A stretch of DNA of 64,000 nt from Drosophila miranda (Eukaryota > Arthropoda > Insecta > Diptera > Drosophilidae), in the NCBI RefSeq assembly GCF_003369915.1, contig NW_022881603.1:26458264-26522263 (forward strand), read 5' to 3'. Position 1 is the stretch's first letter. Every line of letters starts with the position of its first letter. Shown here piece by piece: positions 53,219-64,000 of this stretch. A model generated the notes under the pieces. It saw only the letters and a list, made by a program, of their open reading frames with translations. It had not been told where the DNA came from and did not search any database. Both the position numbers and the translations under genes were made by a program.

Positions 53219-55361
53219 ATGATTTGCCGATTGTGCCTAAACAGCGTCAGCGACACGGACACCATCCAGATCTTCGAGAGCATTGGCGTTACATTGAATG
53301 TGGCCACAGTGCTGGGCAAATACTTTTGGTTTGTGGTGCGTTTCATTCTGTGCGGAGTTAGAGTGTAAAGTTTAATTGCATTATTTGTCAAAATTTGCAG
53401 CCAAAAAAGGATGATCCCATATCGACGGAGCTTTGCGTGGGTTGCTGGAACCAAGTGAGCCAATTCCACGAGTTCTTTGTGGCCGTGGAGAAGGCGCACC
53501 GGCTGCTCACCGAACGCTTCTCCCTCATTGTGGGGGAAAAGTCTAACAGCGTACAGCCAGATATTGAGGAGGAGCCAAATCAGCTACCTGATGAGGCAGA
53601 GGAGCCGCCCCAGTTGCCTGATGGGAAGGAAGAGCTAAGCCATTTACTTGATGAGCCGGAGAAGCCGCATCCGTTGTCTGATGGGGCGGAGGAGCTGCAT
53701 TTCCAGCAGGAATTGGACGTGGGTCATCAGGACTGCGATAGCGATGCCTCCTTCAGCAATGAGCAGTTCCTTAGCCAGGTACTGTGTCCGCAGGATACCA
53801 CTGATGACCAGCAGGCAATGGGGAAGCAAGAGGAAGTGGATTTCAAGAATGTGCCACTGTTTGCTGTAGAAGAACGTCGGGAAACGCGCTCGACAGCCAG
53901 AATAAAATCGCATCAGGGAGCAAATATGGAGCTCTTAGGAGCAGATCTAGAATCCTTGGCAGCAGAGGCGGAATCTCTAGAAGTCACAGACAGCGAATCC
54001 AAACCGGTGAACACTTCAGCTACCGTCGCCAAGCGACGAATGCGAAGTCGCAAATCCGAGCAACATTCAATGAAAGCCAAACGTTACGTGGACTATAAAA
54101 AGTCCATGCTGGATATCGACCAGAAGATCGCTGGCCACATGCGTCTGATCTGCGACATCTGCCACCAGGGCCACGCGACCTTCCTGTTGCTCTGCAAGCA
54201 CATGCTGCAGGTGCACCACCGCAAGGGGTATGCCATCTGCTGCCATAAGAAGTTCTACAAGCGCTCCGCTCTGACGGACCACATTGACCGACACACAGAT
54301 CCCGAGAAGTTCAAGTGAGTGGTAAAGTGGAGGCCAGCAATTTGAAATTTCTCACACCCAAAAGAGGATCGTTATTAACAAATCATGTGATTATAGGTGC
54401 ACGGAGTGCGACAAGACTTTTGCGGACAAGCAGTGCCTACGCAATCACGAGCTGCTGAAGCACCAGCCGGACGATGTAAAGGTCTTTATGTGCAATCAGT
54501 GTCCCAAGCGCTACACGAAGCAGTATTTGCTGGAACAGCATCGCATCATCCACAAGGAGCGCACTATACCGTGTGGCATCTGCGACAGACGGTTAGTTGT
54601 TAGTCAAGCACTCGGTTATCCCTGATCTAATTGCATTTCATGCTTACAGGTTTCCCAATAGCTCTCTGCTCAGTACTCACGTGAAAATGGTCCACAGTAA
54701 CTATGGCACAATGTGCGACATCTGCGCCCAGGTGATTCGCGGAAGAGCGGCCTTTAAGCGCCATCAACTAGAACACTCCGGTGTCTCAGAGCCGAAGGTA
54801 CAGTGTGACATCTGTGGATCGTGGTACAAGAACAGGCATAGCCTGAAGAAGCATGTGCGTCGGCACAAAGGATCCTCGGAAGAAGTGCGCACATGCAAGG
54901 TGTGTGGCAAGGTGTCACCCAATCGGAGCGCCATGCTGAGTCACCAGCGTTATGTGCATTTGGCGGATCGTAAGCATGAGTGCAGTGTGTGCAACAAGGG
55001 CTTCAAGAAGGCCATCACCCTCAAGGAGCACATGGCCATGCACACGGGGGAGGTGCTCTACAAGTGTCCCCACTGCCCCAAGACATTCAACTCGAATGCC
55101 AACAAGCACACCCATCGCAAGAAGGCTCATCCCAAGGAGTTCGAGGAGGCGCGCAAGGCCCGCACCGAGAGCCGAATGGCCACCGCCGCCGATGGGCGTG
55201 GGCCTGGGCCTGATCCTGCGACCCATATTATCACAATCTCTACGGAAGGCGACGACGGCGAGAGCGAAACACAAAACATTCTGCTCACCGCCACCGAGGA
55301 GGAGCTCAAGGCCGAGGGCATTGAGTTCACCCTGTGCCTTAGTCCGCAAGCGGCAGAGTGA
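53219..55361 (+). CDS. ZAD and C2H2 zinc-finger protein, four exons
   Basis: Exons 53219-53335, 53401-54314, 54397-54591 and 54650-55361; phases agree and give 645 residues. The N-terminal ZAD has its four cysteines in CRLC and CVGC plus KYFW, and serves dimerisation. An acidic linker repeats LPDEAEEPPQLPDGKEE-like units. About ten C2H2 fingers follow, starting with CDICHQGH, a degenerate finger (CCHKKFYKRS), then CTEC, CNQC, CGIC, CDIC, CDIC, CKVC, CSVC and CPHC. ZAD proteins are an insect-expanded family of transcription regulators or insulator-type DNA-binders acting in the nucleus. It is intact. From remembered synteny next to Sik3 it could be the CG15073 orthologue, unverified. Its stop lies 132 bases from the Vps51 stop (convergent). 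Confidence 0.88.
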
Positions 55362-55493
55362 AAGATCGATCCGATCTGTTTGTCTGTTGGAATTCTGTAT
55401 AAGTTTATTTGTAAGATCCTTAAGCTAGCAGCGAGTAACAAAATAGACGGAGATTTGAAATTGAATGTTCTTGATAACTGGCTAATACTGGTA

Positions 55494-57962
55494 CTAACCG
55501 CGCTCGCAAATGATTTCCACAGCATTGGGCTCCATCAGCACTGATTCCAGGCAGCGTTGGACGGCCGAGCCCAGGAGTTCGTCCAGCAAAAAGTTGACCA
55601 GGCTATGGGGAGGAGATATATGAAGGCTCTAATCTGCGACTGAGGACGGACTCACTTCTCATCGCTGACAAAGCGCCAGAGGTTCATCTGCAGGTAGTGG
55701 GCATCCACTTGGATCTGCTGCAGTCCATACTTGCTGAACGTCCTCAGTCGCACGCATTCCAGCAGCGTCTGCAAGGGATTCATTGATTAAAAGCTGCAAA
55801 GCCCGATTGGAGCACTCACTTTAAGGCCAATCTTAATGATGCCCATCACAATGGAAGCCTTGGTGAATTCCACCGATGTGAAGATGTCCACTCGCTCCGA
55901 GAACAGGCGGTGTATGTTGGACACATAGCTGGACTCGAGCTGCGAGGGCGTGTAGTTGGACCAATTGGAGCGATACTGCGGCTTCGAGGCGGTGAAGTTG
56001 CTGAAGTAAGTCTTGCGGCTGGAGTCGCTGCTGGCCGTGGTGCGAAAGCCTGTTGGGTTCCCCGTCCCTTCGTACAGACTGGCCACCACCGTCTCGATGC
56101 TGCCTAGCTCCTCCACCACTCGCTTCATAACCGCCCGCACGGAACGCGGTTCGAGGCAGTTGAGCCAGTCACGGGTTTCGACGCTCTTGCGTAGCATCTG
56201 GGAGATGTTTGCCCCTTGGAGGCGAACGTACGCGTCAAGTAGGGCATGGGCCGTCTCCCGCATCTCCGCACAGATCTCAGTCTCGTGGGTGAGCGTAGCA
56301 CTATTCTCCGAGTCGATTTCGTAGAGGTCATCTACCAGTGCAATCTGTAAAGGGAAGAGGCGGTTAGAAATCTAGGGCATCGATTGGGGGTGCTTACCAG
56401 TATGTGGACGCCTTTCAGCTCCAGTTCTAGGCAGGTTTTGGACAGTACTAGGAGTAGATTCGGCGGACTGGAGCTGGAAGCATCACCGAAGCCGCACATC
56501 ACCTTGGAGATGTGGCGCAGGAATCCAATGAGAAGGTTCTCCCGAATGCCCTCCACACACAGGGCGTAATTGTGCTCGGCCTTGATGTTGAAGGACCAAT
56601 CGGTGCGCAGAAAGATAAGCAAGTCCTGGAGCACACCCTTGATCTTCTCCACCATGGCCACGTACAGGTTGCTGATGAGATCCGACAGGTTCAGGCCGGT
56701 GGCCGCATCACACTTTGCCGACACCAGAGAAAGACGCACAGCGCTTAGGCTATCCGCTAAGTGATCCTTCAGGTTCTTGGCGTGCGCGTCACACAGCTGG
56801 TGGGCGGCACCAATTATGATGTCCACCGTATTGCGCTGTACCTCCAGTCCTCTGCAGATGTTGCGCATGGCCTGGAGACGTCGATGCAGGCGGTCCAAGG
56901 CCCGAAGCATGACCTGGGTGTCGCCATAGCCAATATCCGACTCGACGCGATCCTGAACTAGTGTCAGATACTTGTCGATGTTTTGGTTAAGGAAGATATT
57001 CAGCTCGAGCAAAGCATTTTCCTGAAAGTCGTCGCTGCAAGGGATCTCAGATGATTATGTTCGGAGCAGTGCGAATTTATGGCCTTGACTTACCGCTCTT
57101 GCTCGTAGTGCTTAGCCACAAACATATCAAAGTAGGACGTCACCACCAGGGCCAGGTCGTTAAGGAAGCCGTCGATACCCATGTCCACGAACTCCAGCAT
57201 ATCCCGCTCGGTTTGGTCCTGCAGCATAACTATCAGTTCGTGCAGACGCTTGCCGGCACAGGTGAGCATCTCGCTGGCCAGGTCCGAAGTTTTCTCGTCC
57301 AGTTGCAGGAGCAGGAACGACTGGGCCGTGTTGCCGGCCCGCTGAAAGTCCTGGCGCAGCGTCTCTTTCAGGTCAGCCATGATGGCATCGCAGTCCTTTT
57401 GAATACCATCAAAGGAGGGCTGTCTGCCGTATTGGGCAAACACCTTCTGGGCGTGGAGGTAGTCCTGCACCGCCTGGGCGTAGTTCTGCTCCTCGATCAG
57501 GCCCTTGAGCTTGCCTGGCAGTGTAGACAGAAACTGGAGACGCTTCAGCAGAGAGTGCTTCTCGGAGAGACGGCACAGCTGGGAGCATGTGCCCTGCAGC
57601 GTGCCCGTGATCTGTTCGCTGAACGTGGTGATTGACTGCATCTTCGTTATCAGAAGGTTCACGTCCGACTCCATCTGCTTGAAGTCATCCTTCATTTTTC
57701 GTATTGTGTCAGTGGCTGAGATGAACTTGTTGTAGTTCTCATACACCAGCGTCTGCATGTCCGAGTGCAGGGTCTGGGTGTCCTTCACAACAGCCGCCTC
57801 CGTGTCAATGATTTGTCTCAGGGAACAGTCCTAAAATATGGTAATGTAGGGTTGGACCAATCCGCTAAACAGATGGCTCACCTTCATGAGCCTCTCCAGA
57901 TACTTTTCGCCATCGAAGCTGGAGCTGTCCATGTCAAATAGACTGGCGTTGCTCTCACTCAT
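55494..57962 (-). CDS. Vps51: Vps51 (GARP/EARP tethering complex subunit), six exons
   Basis: Exons on the minus strand: 57882-57962, 57094-57830, 56398-57034, 55820-56344, 55656-55768 and 55494-55602; 733 residues with consistent phases and GT..AG sites. The N-terminus ([20 protein letters not shown]) is followed by the Vps51/Vps67 helical signature [20 protein letters not shown] and [18 protein letters not shown], then long helices typical of CATCHR tethers. Vps51 joins Vps52-54 to tether endosome-derived vesicles at the trans-Golgi, and a sister complex on recycling endosomes. In flies the gene is also called fat-free. No lesion is visible in any exon. Introns are 51-72 bases. Confidence 0.9.
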
Positions 57963-59185
57963 TGTGTAGCGCGTAATTTAGTTTGCTCATAAACAAATTT
58001 TATTTATTAAAGTTCGTTTTTTTTTTTGTCGTCCGCAGAAAAGTGGAATAACGCAAGTCCAGTGTTGGCTAGCGCTCCATTCTTCATATCAGCTGATTGC
58101 ACGTATCGAAATCGACTTTATCGGTTTTATCGGCCGATCGGCGCGTGACTGCCGACTGTTTCAATTGCGTTGTATACTAAGACAAAAGGTTGTAAATATG
58201 TTTACGCTGCATAAATATTATTGGGAGCTGGTTTTTAGCTCTATCTACCATGGAGTTATTGTGTTTAATTAGTCTTTCATGTGATGACGCTATAAGAATT
58301 GTTTCTCGTCGTTGAATAAACGTGGATGTTGTGGCAAATAGCAGCATGTAAGGGCAATGCCCTATCAATAAATAGGAGAAAAGAAAAAGGGGCACAGGAA
58401 AAAGCGGTGCTTTTACGCTGCCGCTCACGTACACGTCGTGTAACAGCGACCGGCACCAATACCATAACACTTTTTTCAATTTTTCTTGCACTGCACAAAC
58501 GCACTGCAATATTAGTAGGTCCCAATTGCTAATGAATTTTCTTCTGGAAGAACGAACTGTAACTTTTGTTTTAGTGGTGAGCACTAGCCTAGAACACGAG
58601 ATCAAGCTAAATTAATACAGGGTACAGCCTGGTAGCGGTCTTGAGATTGTTCCCTGCTCTGGCACTGATGCTGGCTGTCTGGACTGGCGCTGTAGCTGTA
58701 GGCGGGTAATCCAAGTGTACGTCGGAGAATAATTATAATAAAACAACTAACTTTCAGATTGTGTAACAGATCCCGTGACAATGCTGTGCATATTGGATCC
58801 GAATCAGGGCTAATAACCGTGTGCAGCTCAATAAAGTGAATAAAGTAGAAACGTGGAACCTTATGAAGTTTTTCTTTTTGTACCCGGTACTCACAGAATA
58901 TAGGGGTTTATTAGGTTTGTTTAGATGTAGGATCAACCAGAATGAATCCATAAAGTATATAAATAATTGATAGCCACGGCTGTCTGACCGACTATCAGGC
59001 CGTCCATGTTGCTTAACGGTTAAATAAATCAAAAGAATATATACTGACTGAATACTGGGTATGAGGAGAGTCTCGAGCCTCTTCCTTTTTGCGGTAACAA
59101 CAACATATTGCTTCAGATATTTGATAGATATATTGTATTGCTATTTTATATAATTGATAAATATTCGTATTTCGTTTTTGTTACA
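57963..59185. other. Vps51 upstream region and spacer
   Basis: Holds the likely Vps51 promoter (near 57963-58160, with TATCG-rich sequence) and one copy of a short interspersed repeat (58748-58880). No gene recognised. Confidence 0.5.
58748..58880 (+). repeat. Interspersed repeat, copy 1
   Basis: About 130 bases sharing blocks such as ATCCCGTGACAA, TGCATATTGGATCC and AATAAAGTAGAAACGT with 60608-60740, in the same orientation. TACCCGGTACT lies just beyond its right end. Confidence 0.7.
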
Positions 59186-60241
59186 CTAATCCTTCCTTAG
59201 TTTGTCAGCTATATTCAATTGCTACACAAATGTAACCACCGAAAAGGCCAGCTTGGCAACCTGTAAAGGAAATTTAGAGTCAATCAGAGTCGAAGAATTA
59301 TTAAGTATATCATTTCCTTACGGTGATGTTAGTGTTCAAGCTAATGGAGAATATAGATCCGGCGGTGAAAGAGATTGGCATCTGGGCATTGTGCAGGAAG
59401 TAAATTAACGAAGACTTATATCTGCGACTTGAGCTCCTCCAGTGGGAGTGAAATATGGCCAAGGCCAAGGACTCACAGTCATCCTTCAAGAGGTCACAGG
59501 TGAAGTAGAAGGGAAACGTCTGAATAATCAGGCCATTTATATACGCCGTAGAATCAGACCGTACAGAAGGGGAAACACATCCATCATATATGTTTGGCTT
59601 ACTATGCCGTTCATGGGTATTAATTCCATCACTGAAGCTATCCAAAGATTCAGTGTGCTCTCGCGCCAATCAATGAATGGATTGTAGAGGTGAAATGGCA
59701 CGACTCCCGAAAAGATTGCCGTGAAAAAAGTCGATAGCGTGTATGCGGTGTACATAAACTGGTAGATGAGATATGCAATGTTGCATCGTGCCACCCAGCG
59801 ATGCACCTCCAGGCGCTCCGTGATGTTGATGCAACGCTTGTCCATGCGGCCAAGGAGCTCCTTGATCTTGTGGTAGCGCCACATATTGAGTCTCATGATA
59901 ATCATATTCAAAGGAAACCGCCCTGCGTTGAAACGGACCTGCAGCACTGACAGGGCTTCACTTGGAGATAAGGTTTTCAACTCCACGAAAAAAGTGATGA
60001 AGACTCCGATTGGAACGTAGAGAATCCACCAAAAACTAATGACAATCGTCAGTATTATTCTGAAGGGTTTCCATCCTTCTTGTGGCGGTGTCCATCCCAT
60101 TAAGATCATGGCGTACTCAAGGTACTTGAACGCCTCTGGCGAGGACAAAAGATTCCACGGAAGTGGCTCTTTCAACAAGTTAAACAGCATTGCGTTTCGA
60201 TGGTTCTTGTATGCGTCTAGCCTTTGACTGGGAGTCGACAT
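59186..60241 (-). pseudogene. Odorant receptor, Or59b-like, large internal deletion
   Basis: Minus strand. The likely ATG at 60239-60241 is uncertain; the frame is open further upstream. The first part matches the Or59b type: GWTPPQEG, LYVPIGVFITFFVELK, HRWVARCNIAYLIYQ and YNPFIDWRESTLNLWI. At about 59537-59550 the frame breaks after DVFPLLYGLILR and resumes with IQTFPFYFTCDLL. Compared with the family (about 400 residues) roughly 110 residues with several membrane helices are missing. A 61-base intron (59261-59321) leads to the last exon VAKLAFSVVTFV, where TAG (59222-59224) comes 12 codons before a second in-frame stop at 59186. Intact relatives are seven-helix, inverted-topology odorant channels used with Orco. 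Non-functional as read. Confidence 0.8.
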
Positions 60242-60607
60242 GTCAAAATGTCTGTATTTATACCATCTCCTTGAACACTGGTCTACATCAATCGCCTTTT
60301 CTGCCACCCTGCAAGCTCAATGCATTTCCCTGACAAATGTGTAACTCTTCCCACGCATTTCACGCATAATAATAATTGGGGACCATTGGTTTTGCAACTT
60401 TGAGCCTTTTGCTCACTGAATTCTTGATTCAATAATTATTTGCAGTGTGTTTTCTAAATCGAAATTCCCATTTTCCTGACCTATTACTCTACATTATTCG
60501 AAGATAATAAGAAAATATTTTGCACGTGGAAAGCCTGCATGGGTAAACATATTGATGGACTGTTTTATACCCGGTACTGAAAAGTATAGGCCTATATAAT
60601 TAAGGAA

Positions 60608-60740
60608 CAAACTTGCAGTTTCTGTAATGTATCCCGTGACAAGGCTATGCATATTGGATCCCAATCAGGACTAATAATCGTGTACAGCTGTGTCTCTCGT
60701 GAATAAAGTAGAAACGTTGAACCTCATGGGGTTTATTATA
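60608..60740 (+). repeat. Interspersed repeat, copy 2
   Basis: Direct counterpart of 58748-58880, about 1.86 kb away on the other side of the odorant-receptor pseudogene. It is preceded by TATACCCGGTACTG near 60564. Confidence 0.7.
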
Positions 60741-62390
60741 TTTTTACTTGAGCTTTTGAAGCCTCCTGGTTCTGCCCGTCATAAGAAAAACTCTGCCGCG
60801 GCTGCTGTTCGTCTGATAGGTAGGTATGTATGTATGTATGCGTGTGGCAAATCACATTAGACATTCCATGCCCCTGGCCAGGAGTTGGGCATGTGCGTCC
60901 TTCGGCCACTTGTAAGAGGCCCCACAGACCATTGCAGACAGATTGTTGTGCCCTATCTAAGGGTATACATTGTTTAATTTGTCCACCTTTTTTGCTATTG
61001 TCCTTTCTCTGGAAACGCTATAGGCGCTATAGGTAGGCTTCCGATCTGGACTACTTTTCTGCATATTTTCTGCCATAGTATCAGTCGTTCTGCAAGAGTA
61101 TCCAAAGCTTTGGCTTCCACTTTCTTTCCTTCTTTTCGTGTTTCAGTTACTTTATCTTTTTTGTGTGGGCCGGGTGGAAGAGGGTCTAACCGCTGGTGGT
61201 CGTGTCAAGTTGAATGAACATGGACAAGTTTTGCCACTTCCATTCCTGGCTGGCGGGCAGACAGGCGGTGCGGAGAAAGTTTCTGTGCTGTATCTCGCAT
61301 CAGAGTTTCGGAGCATTTCTCCCGAAGACCAGACCCTACAACACCATACCATGGTACCATGTTGGCATGGAGCTGCTTTGCTTGTCAGAGATTACTGGCA
61401 AGTGGCCGTCAAGTGAGGCTGCGTGAGTGGACAGCAAATAAAAGGCAAACAAGTGGAGAGCCATAACACACATAACTTTAAGCCATGTTGGGTCAAAGAG
61501 GAGGGCGTAAAGAGGGGGGATCATTTTAGAAGGAGAAAAGAAAAAATACACGATTTTACACGATGCTTTACTGCCACTTGAAAAAATGTTCGTTGGAAGT
61601 ATTTCAACCATTTATGGATATAAATCGTATCACGATTATTCAGCTCTGTTTTGTTTATCGGAACGTGAGAGCTTAATTATCAAAGGAATAATTATAGTTT
61701 CCAAAAGGCTTTATTAGTTCCAGGACCTCGACTTGATTGTTCCAGATCTGAGTTATATACCGAAAAGACTTATAAACAAGACAGCTTATTCGAGATATCC
61801 ATTGGAGTACTTGGAGCACTTTAAAGTCGGCGATAATATTGTCAAGTGTCGACAGTTTTATCAGCTGCCAGAGCCAAATGCAATTTAAGTGCACTTGCAA
61901 CATAAAAAGAGAGGAAAATAAACCAAAGCATACACTCGTATAAGTACGTCTGCACATAGCTCTATATAGATGTGTATGTATGTATGTATATGTGTATACT
62001 AGTGGTATTCCCCGCTGAACATTGGATTGGGGCATGCCATAAATCTGCACGAAAAAAGCTTCCGGCCTTTCAGCACAAAATTCCTGACGCTTTTGCTCCT
62101 GCTGCTCCTCTCCTCCCACCCCCTGCCAATCACCCGCTTTCGCTGCCAGCCGCCAGGGGGTGCTTTAATAACGCCAAAGTGCTGCACCAGGTGTTTGGGC
62201 GGGGCGGAGGAGAGGCGAGCGCTCGGATAGGCGGGCAACGATGCAAATGCAGCTCAAAGAAGACAGTGGCAGAACACTTGGTGGATGCCACATCCTTTGG
62301 CCGTGTCAACTGATGGACAGCTACAGCTCAGAGTTGCTTTTACAGCCCACCCTCCTGAATCCCGCCTGTAAAATGTTAAGTGTGGCTGCC

Positions 62391-62456
62391 ATCCCATATC
62401 CCTATCCCCATCCCCATCCCCATCCCCATCCCCATCGGCATCGCCATCCCCCTATC
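62391..62456 (+). repeat. CCCATC hexamer repeat
   Basis: Run of CATCCC/TATCCC units, degenerate at both ends. Confidence 0.85.
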
Positions 62457-62869
62457 CACTGCTTGCTCTCTGTTGGCGTTGTAAATTTTTTTATTGCATT
62501 TTGGCAGCTGTATCTTTGGGCGGCTGAGGCTGCTCCATTGAGGCTACCGGGTCACGTACCACTCTCGACCTGCCTTGAGCGACACTTCCTGCGACAAAAT
62601 CAGCGCTCTGGCATCTTGGCCAGCAATTGAATTCAAATGAAGCCAGGCCAAGCGCGGTTCCCTCAAGAACAAATGCAATGCCATAAATCAAGCATAAAAA
62701 TTGATATTAATTTCGCCCCCGAGAGAGAGAAAGCCCGAAGTGAAATGGAGATGGAGGGAGAGCGGAAAGTCCCCGAATTACGTGCTAGCGACCTGGTGGA
62801 TTCTTTGGTGAAATTTTTGTTTGATTTGGTGGAATGAATGTGCCAACGGCTTTGTCAAAAGTTATATTT

Positions 62870-63607
62870 ATACCCGATACTCAACATGAGTATTGGGGTA
62901 TATTAGATTTGTGGTAAAAGTGGATGTGTGTAACGTCCAGAAGGAATCGTTTCCGACCCCATAAATTATATATATTCTTGATCAGCATCAATAGCGGAGT
63001 CGATTTAGCCATGTCTGTCTGTCTGTCCACTTCAGCGCCTAGTGCTCAAAGACTATAAGAGCTAGAGCAACGATGTTTTGGATCCCGACTTCTGTGATAT
63101 GTCACTGCTACAAGAATATTTCAAAACATTGCCCCGCCCACTTCCGCCCCCACAAAAAGCGAAAATCTGTGGCATCCACATTTTTAAAGATACGATAAAA
63201 CCAAAAACGCAGAATCGGTGAGGATGACCATATCTTCTAGAGTGCAAAATCTGAACCAGATCGTATAATTATTATAGCCAGAATCAAGAAAACAATTTCA
63301 TTCTTTCTCGCTCTGTCTCTCTCTAACACACAGGTTTCATGGTCGGTTTTGCCAATTGCAAAATATGAGTTCAAGGATCTCAGAACCCATAAGAGCTAGA
63401 GCAACTAAATTTGGTATCCAAACTCCTGTGATATCGGACCCCCGCAAAGGACGAAAATCTGGGGCATCCACAAATATCAGAGACTATTAACGCTAGAGTA
63501 ACCAAATTTAGTATCCGCACTCCTGTTAGATCTCACTATAAAACGTTTATCTCAAAATTTCGGCCCACGGTTGCGGTGTCCGCAGCAACTCACAACGTTC
63601 CCCCTCG
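62870..63607 (+). mobile_element. DINE-1/ISY-like Helitron, internally deleted
   Basis: TATACCCGATACTCAACATG to the hairpin and CCCCCTCG. The stretch before the hairpin (MRE-like GA sequence and AGTATCGGGTATA) is missing, with a join at about 63568 (TTTCGGCCCACGG). Confidence 0.85.
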
Positions 63608-64000
63608 TTTTTAATTACATACTCTCGACGTCATTTTGTTCGTATTTCTAACCATAAATCCGATAATTTCCACCTTATTTCGAGATTAAGTGCGCGGATT
63701 AGCAAACAATTATATGAGAAATTCGGCACATGCATATAGCAATTACAGTTACATTACAATCATTACAATCTGTGGTTTTGCTGTTTACCCACATCAATCG
63801 AAACCGCAGACATATAAAAACAGATAAACTCGATTCCCAGCTGGATAATGAAAGGGTTGATGGTCCAATAATCACCATATTTGTGGTAAATTTAGAACCG
63901 CCCAAGGGGCCAGGGGACAAGTTCTTTTTCCGGTTCGATGCACGCGCGGTAATCCGTGGCATCGAGTCATTGATTGTGGACAGAAATAACCTAAACATCC
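63608..64000. other. Spacer at the window edge
   Basis: No gene recognised. A 99-codon open frame on the minus strand (63699-63998) has no known features. Confidence 0.4.

Larger units (their letters stand above)
60242..62869. other. Intergenic DNA
   Basis: No convincing gene on either strand. It contains the second interspersed repeat (60608-60740), short TATG repeats near 60825 and 61975, and a CCATCC repeat. Confidence 0.55.

Noticed and set aside
57051..57635. 194-codon plus-strand frame
   Set aside because: Antisense of Vps51 exon 2; it has no features of its own.
61138..61426. Open frames of 70-92 codons in the intergenic stretch
   Set aside because: Short, overlapping on both strands, no domain or codon signal.
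63699..63998. 99-codon minus-strand frame at the window edge
   Set aside because: No recognisable motif or splice context; could be chance.

Overview
This is eukaryotic DNA from a Drosophila species, most likely of the obscura group. The host genes have short GT..AG introns and clear fly orthologues: Sik3, a ZAD zinc-finger gene, Vps51, an odorant receptor and an effector caspase. The window is also full of DINE-1/ISY-type Helitrons beginning TATACCCGATACTC. From memory, Sik3 and Vps51 lie on D. melanogaster 2R (Muller element C). In D. miranda Muller C is the neo-X/neo-Y pair, and ISY was first described from its neo-Y. Broken genes, nested transposons and stacked duplications beside intact genes would fit a degenerating neo-Y, but that placement is inference.

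Layout. 1-13.5 kb is a transposon graveyard on the minus strand: two nearly identical, equally defective R1-clade non-LTR elements (1-3246 and about 9411-13495), a BEL/Pao element cut by the first (3247-7327), and an older R1-type 3' fragment. 13.8-43.4 kb is the 5' part of Sik3 (upstream region, exon 1, intron 1). It has been rebuilt by stacked tandem duplications. A unit of about 11.4 kb carrying a Ty3/gypsy element, a Helitron and Sik3 exon 1 occurs at 15.8-23.0 and 27.2-34.4 kb. A unit of about 3.7-4.2 kb carrying a small unrecognised gene occurs at 33.1-37.3 and 37.3-41.1 kb. Helitrons sit at or near most breakpoints.

44.1-49.1 kb holds Sik3 exons 2-10 (kinase domain, UBA-like segment, PKA/14-3-3-type sites). 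A loss of about 20 nt in the kinase domain and a second frameshift in exon 8 make this copy look like a pseudogene. After a minus-strand Helitron (50.2-51.3 kb) comes a gene-rich part: a Dcp-1/drICE-like caspase (minus, 3 exons, intact), a ZAD C2H2 zinc-finger gene (plus, 4 exons, intact), Vps51 (minus, 6 exons, intact) and an Or59b-like odorant receptor (minus) broken by a large deletion and an early stop. The last 3.7 kb is mostly non-coding, with one more Helitron at 62.87-63.61 kb.

The genes do not form a pathway. Sik3 is a nutrient/hormone signalling kinase, Vps51 a Golgi tethering subunit, the caspase acts in apoptosis and the Or in olfaction. What ties the window together is transposon-driven remodelling of the Sik3 5' end. 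All coordinates and exon joins were read by eye from splice-site and codon agreement; family names rest on recognised motifs, not on database searches.
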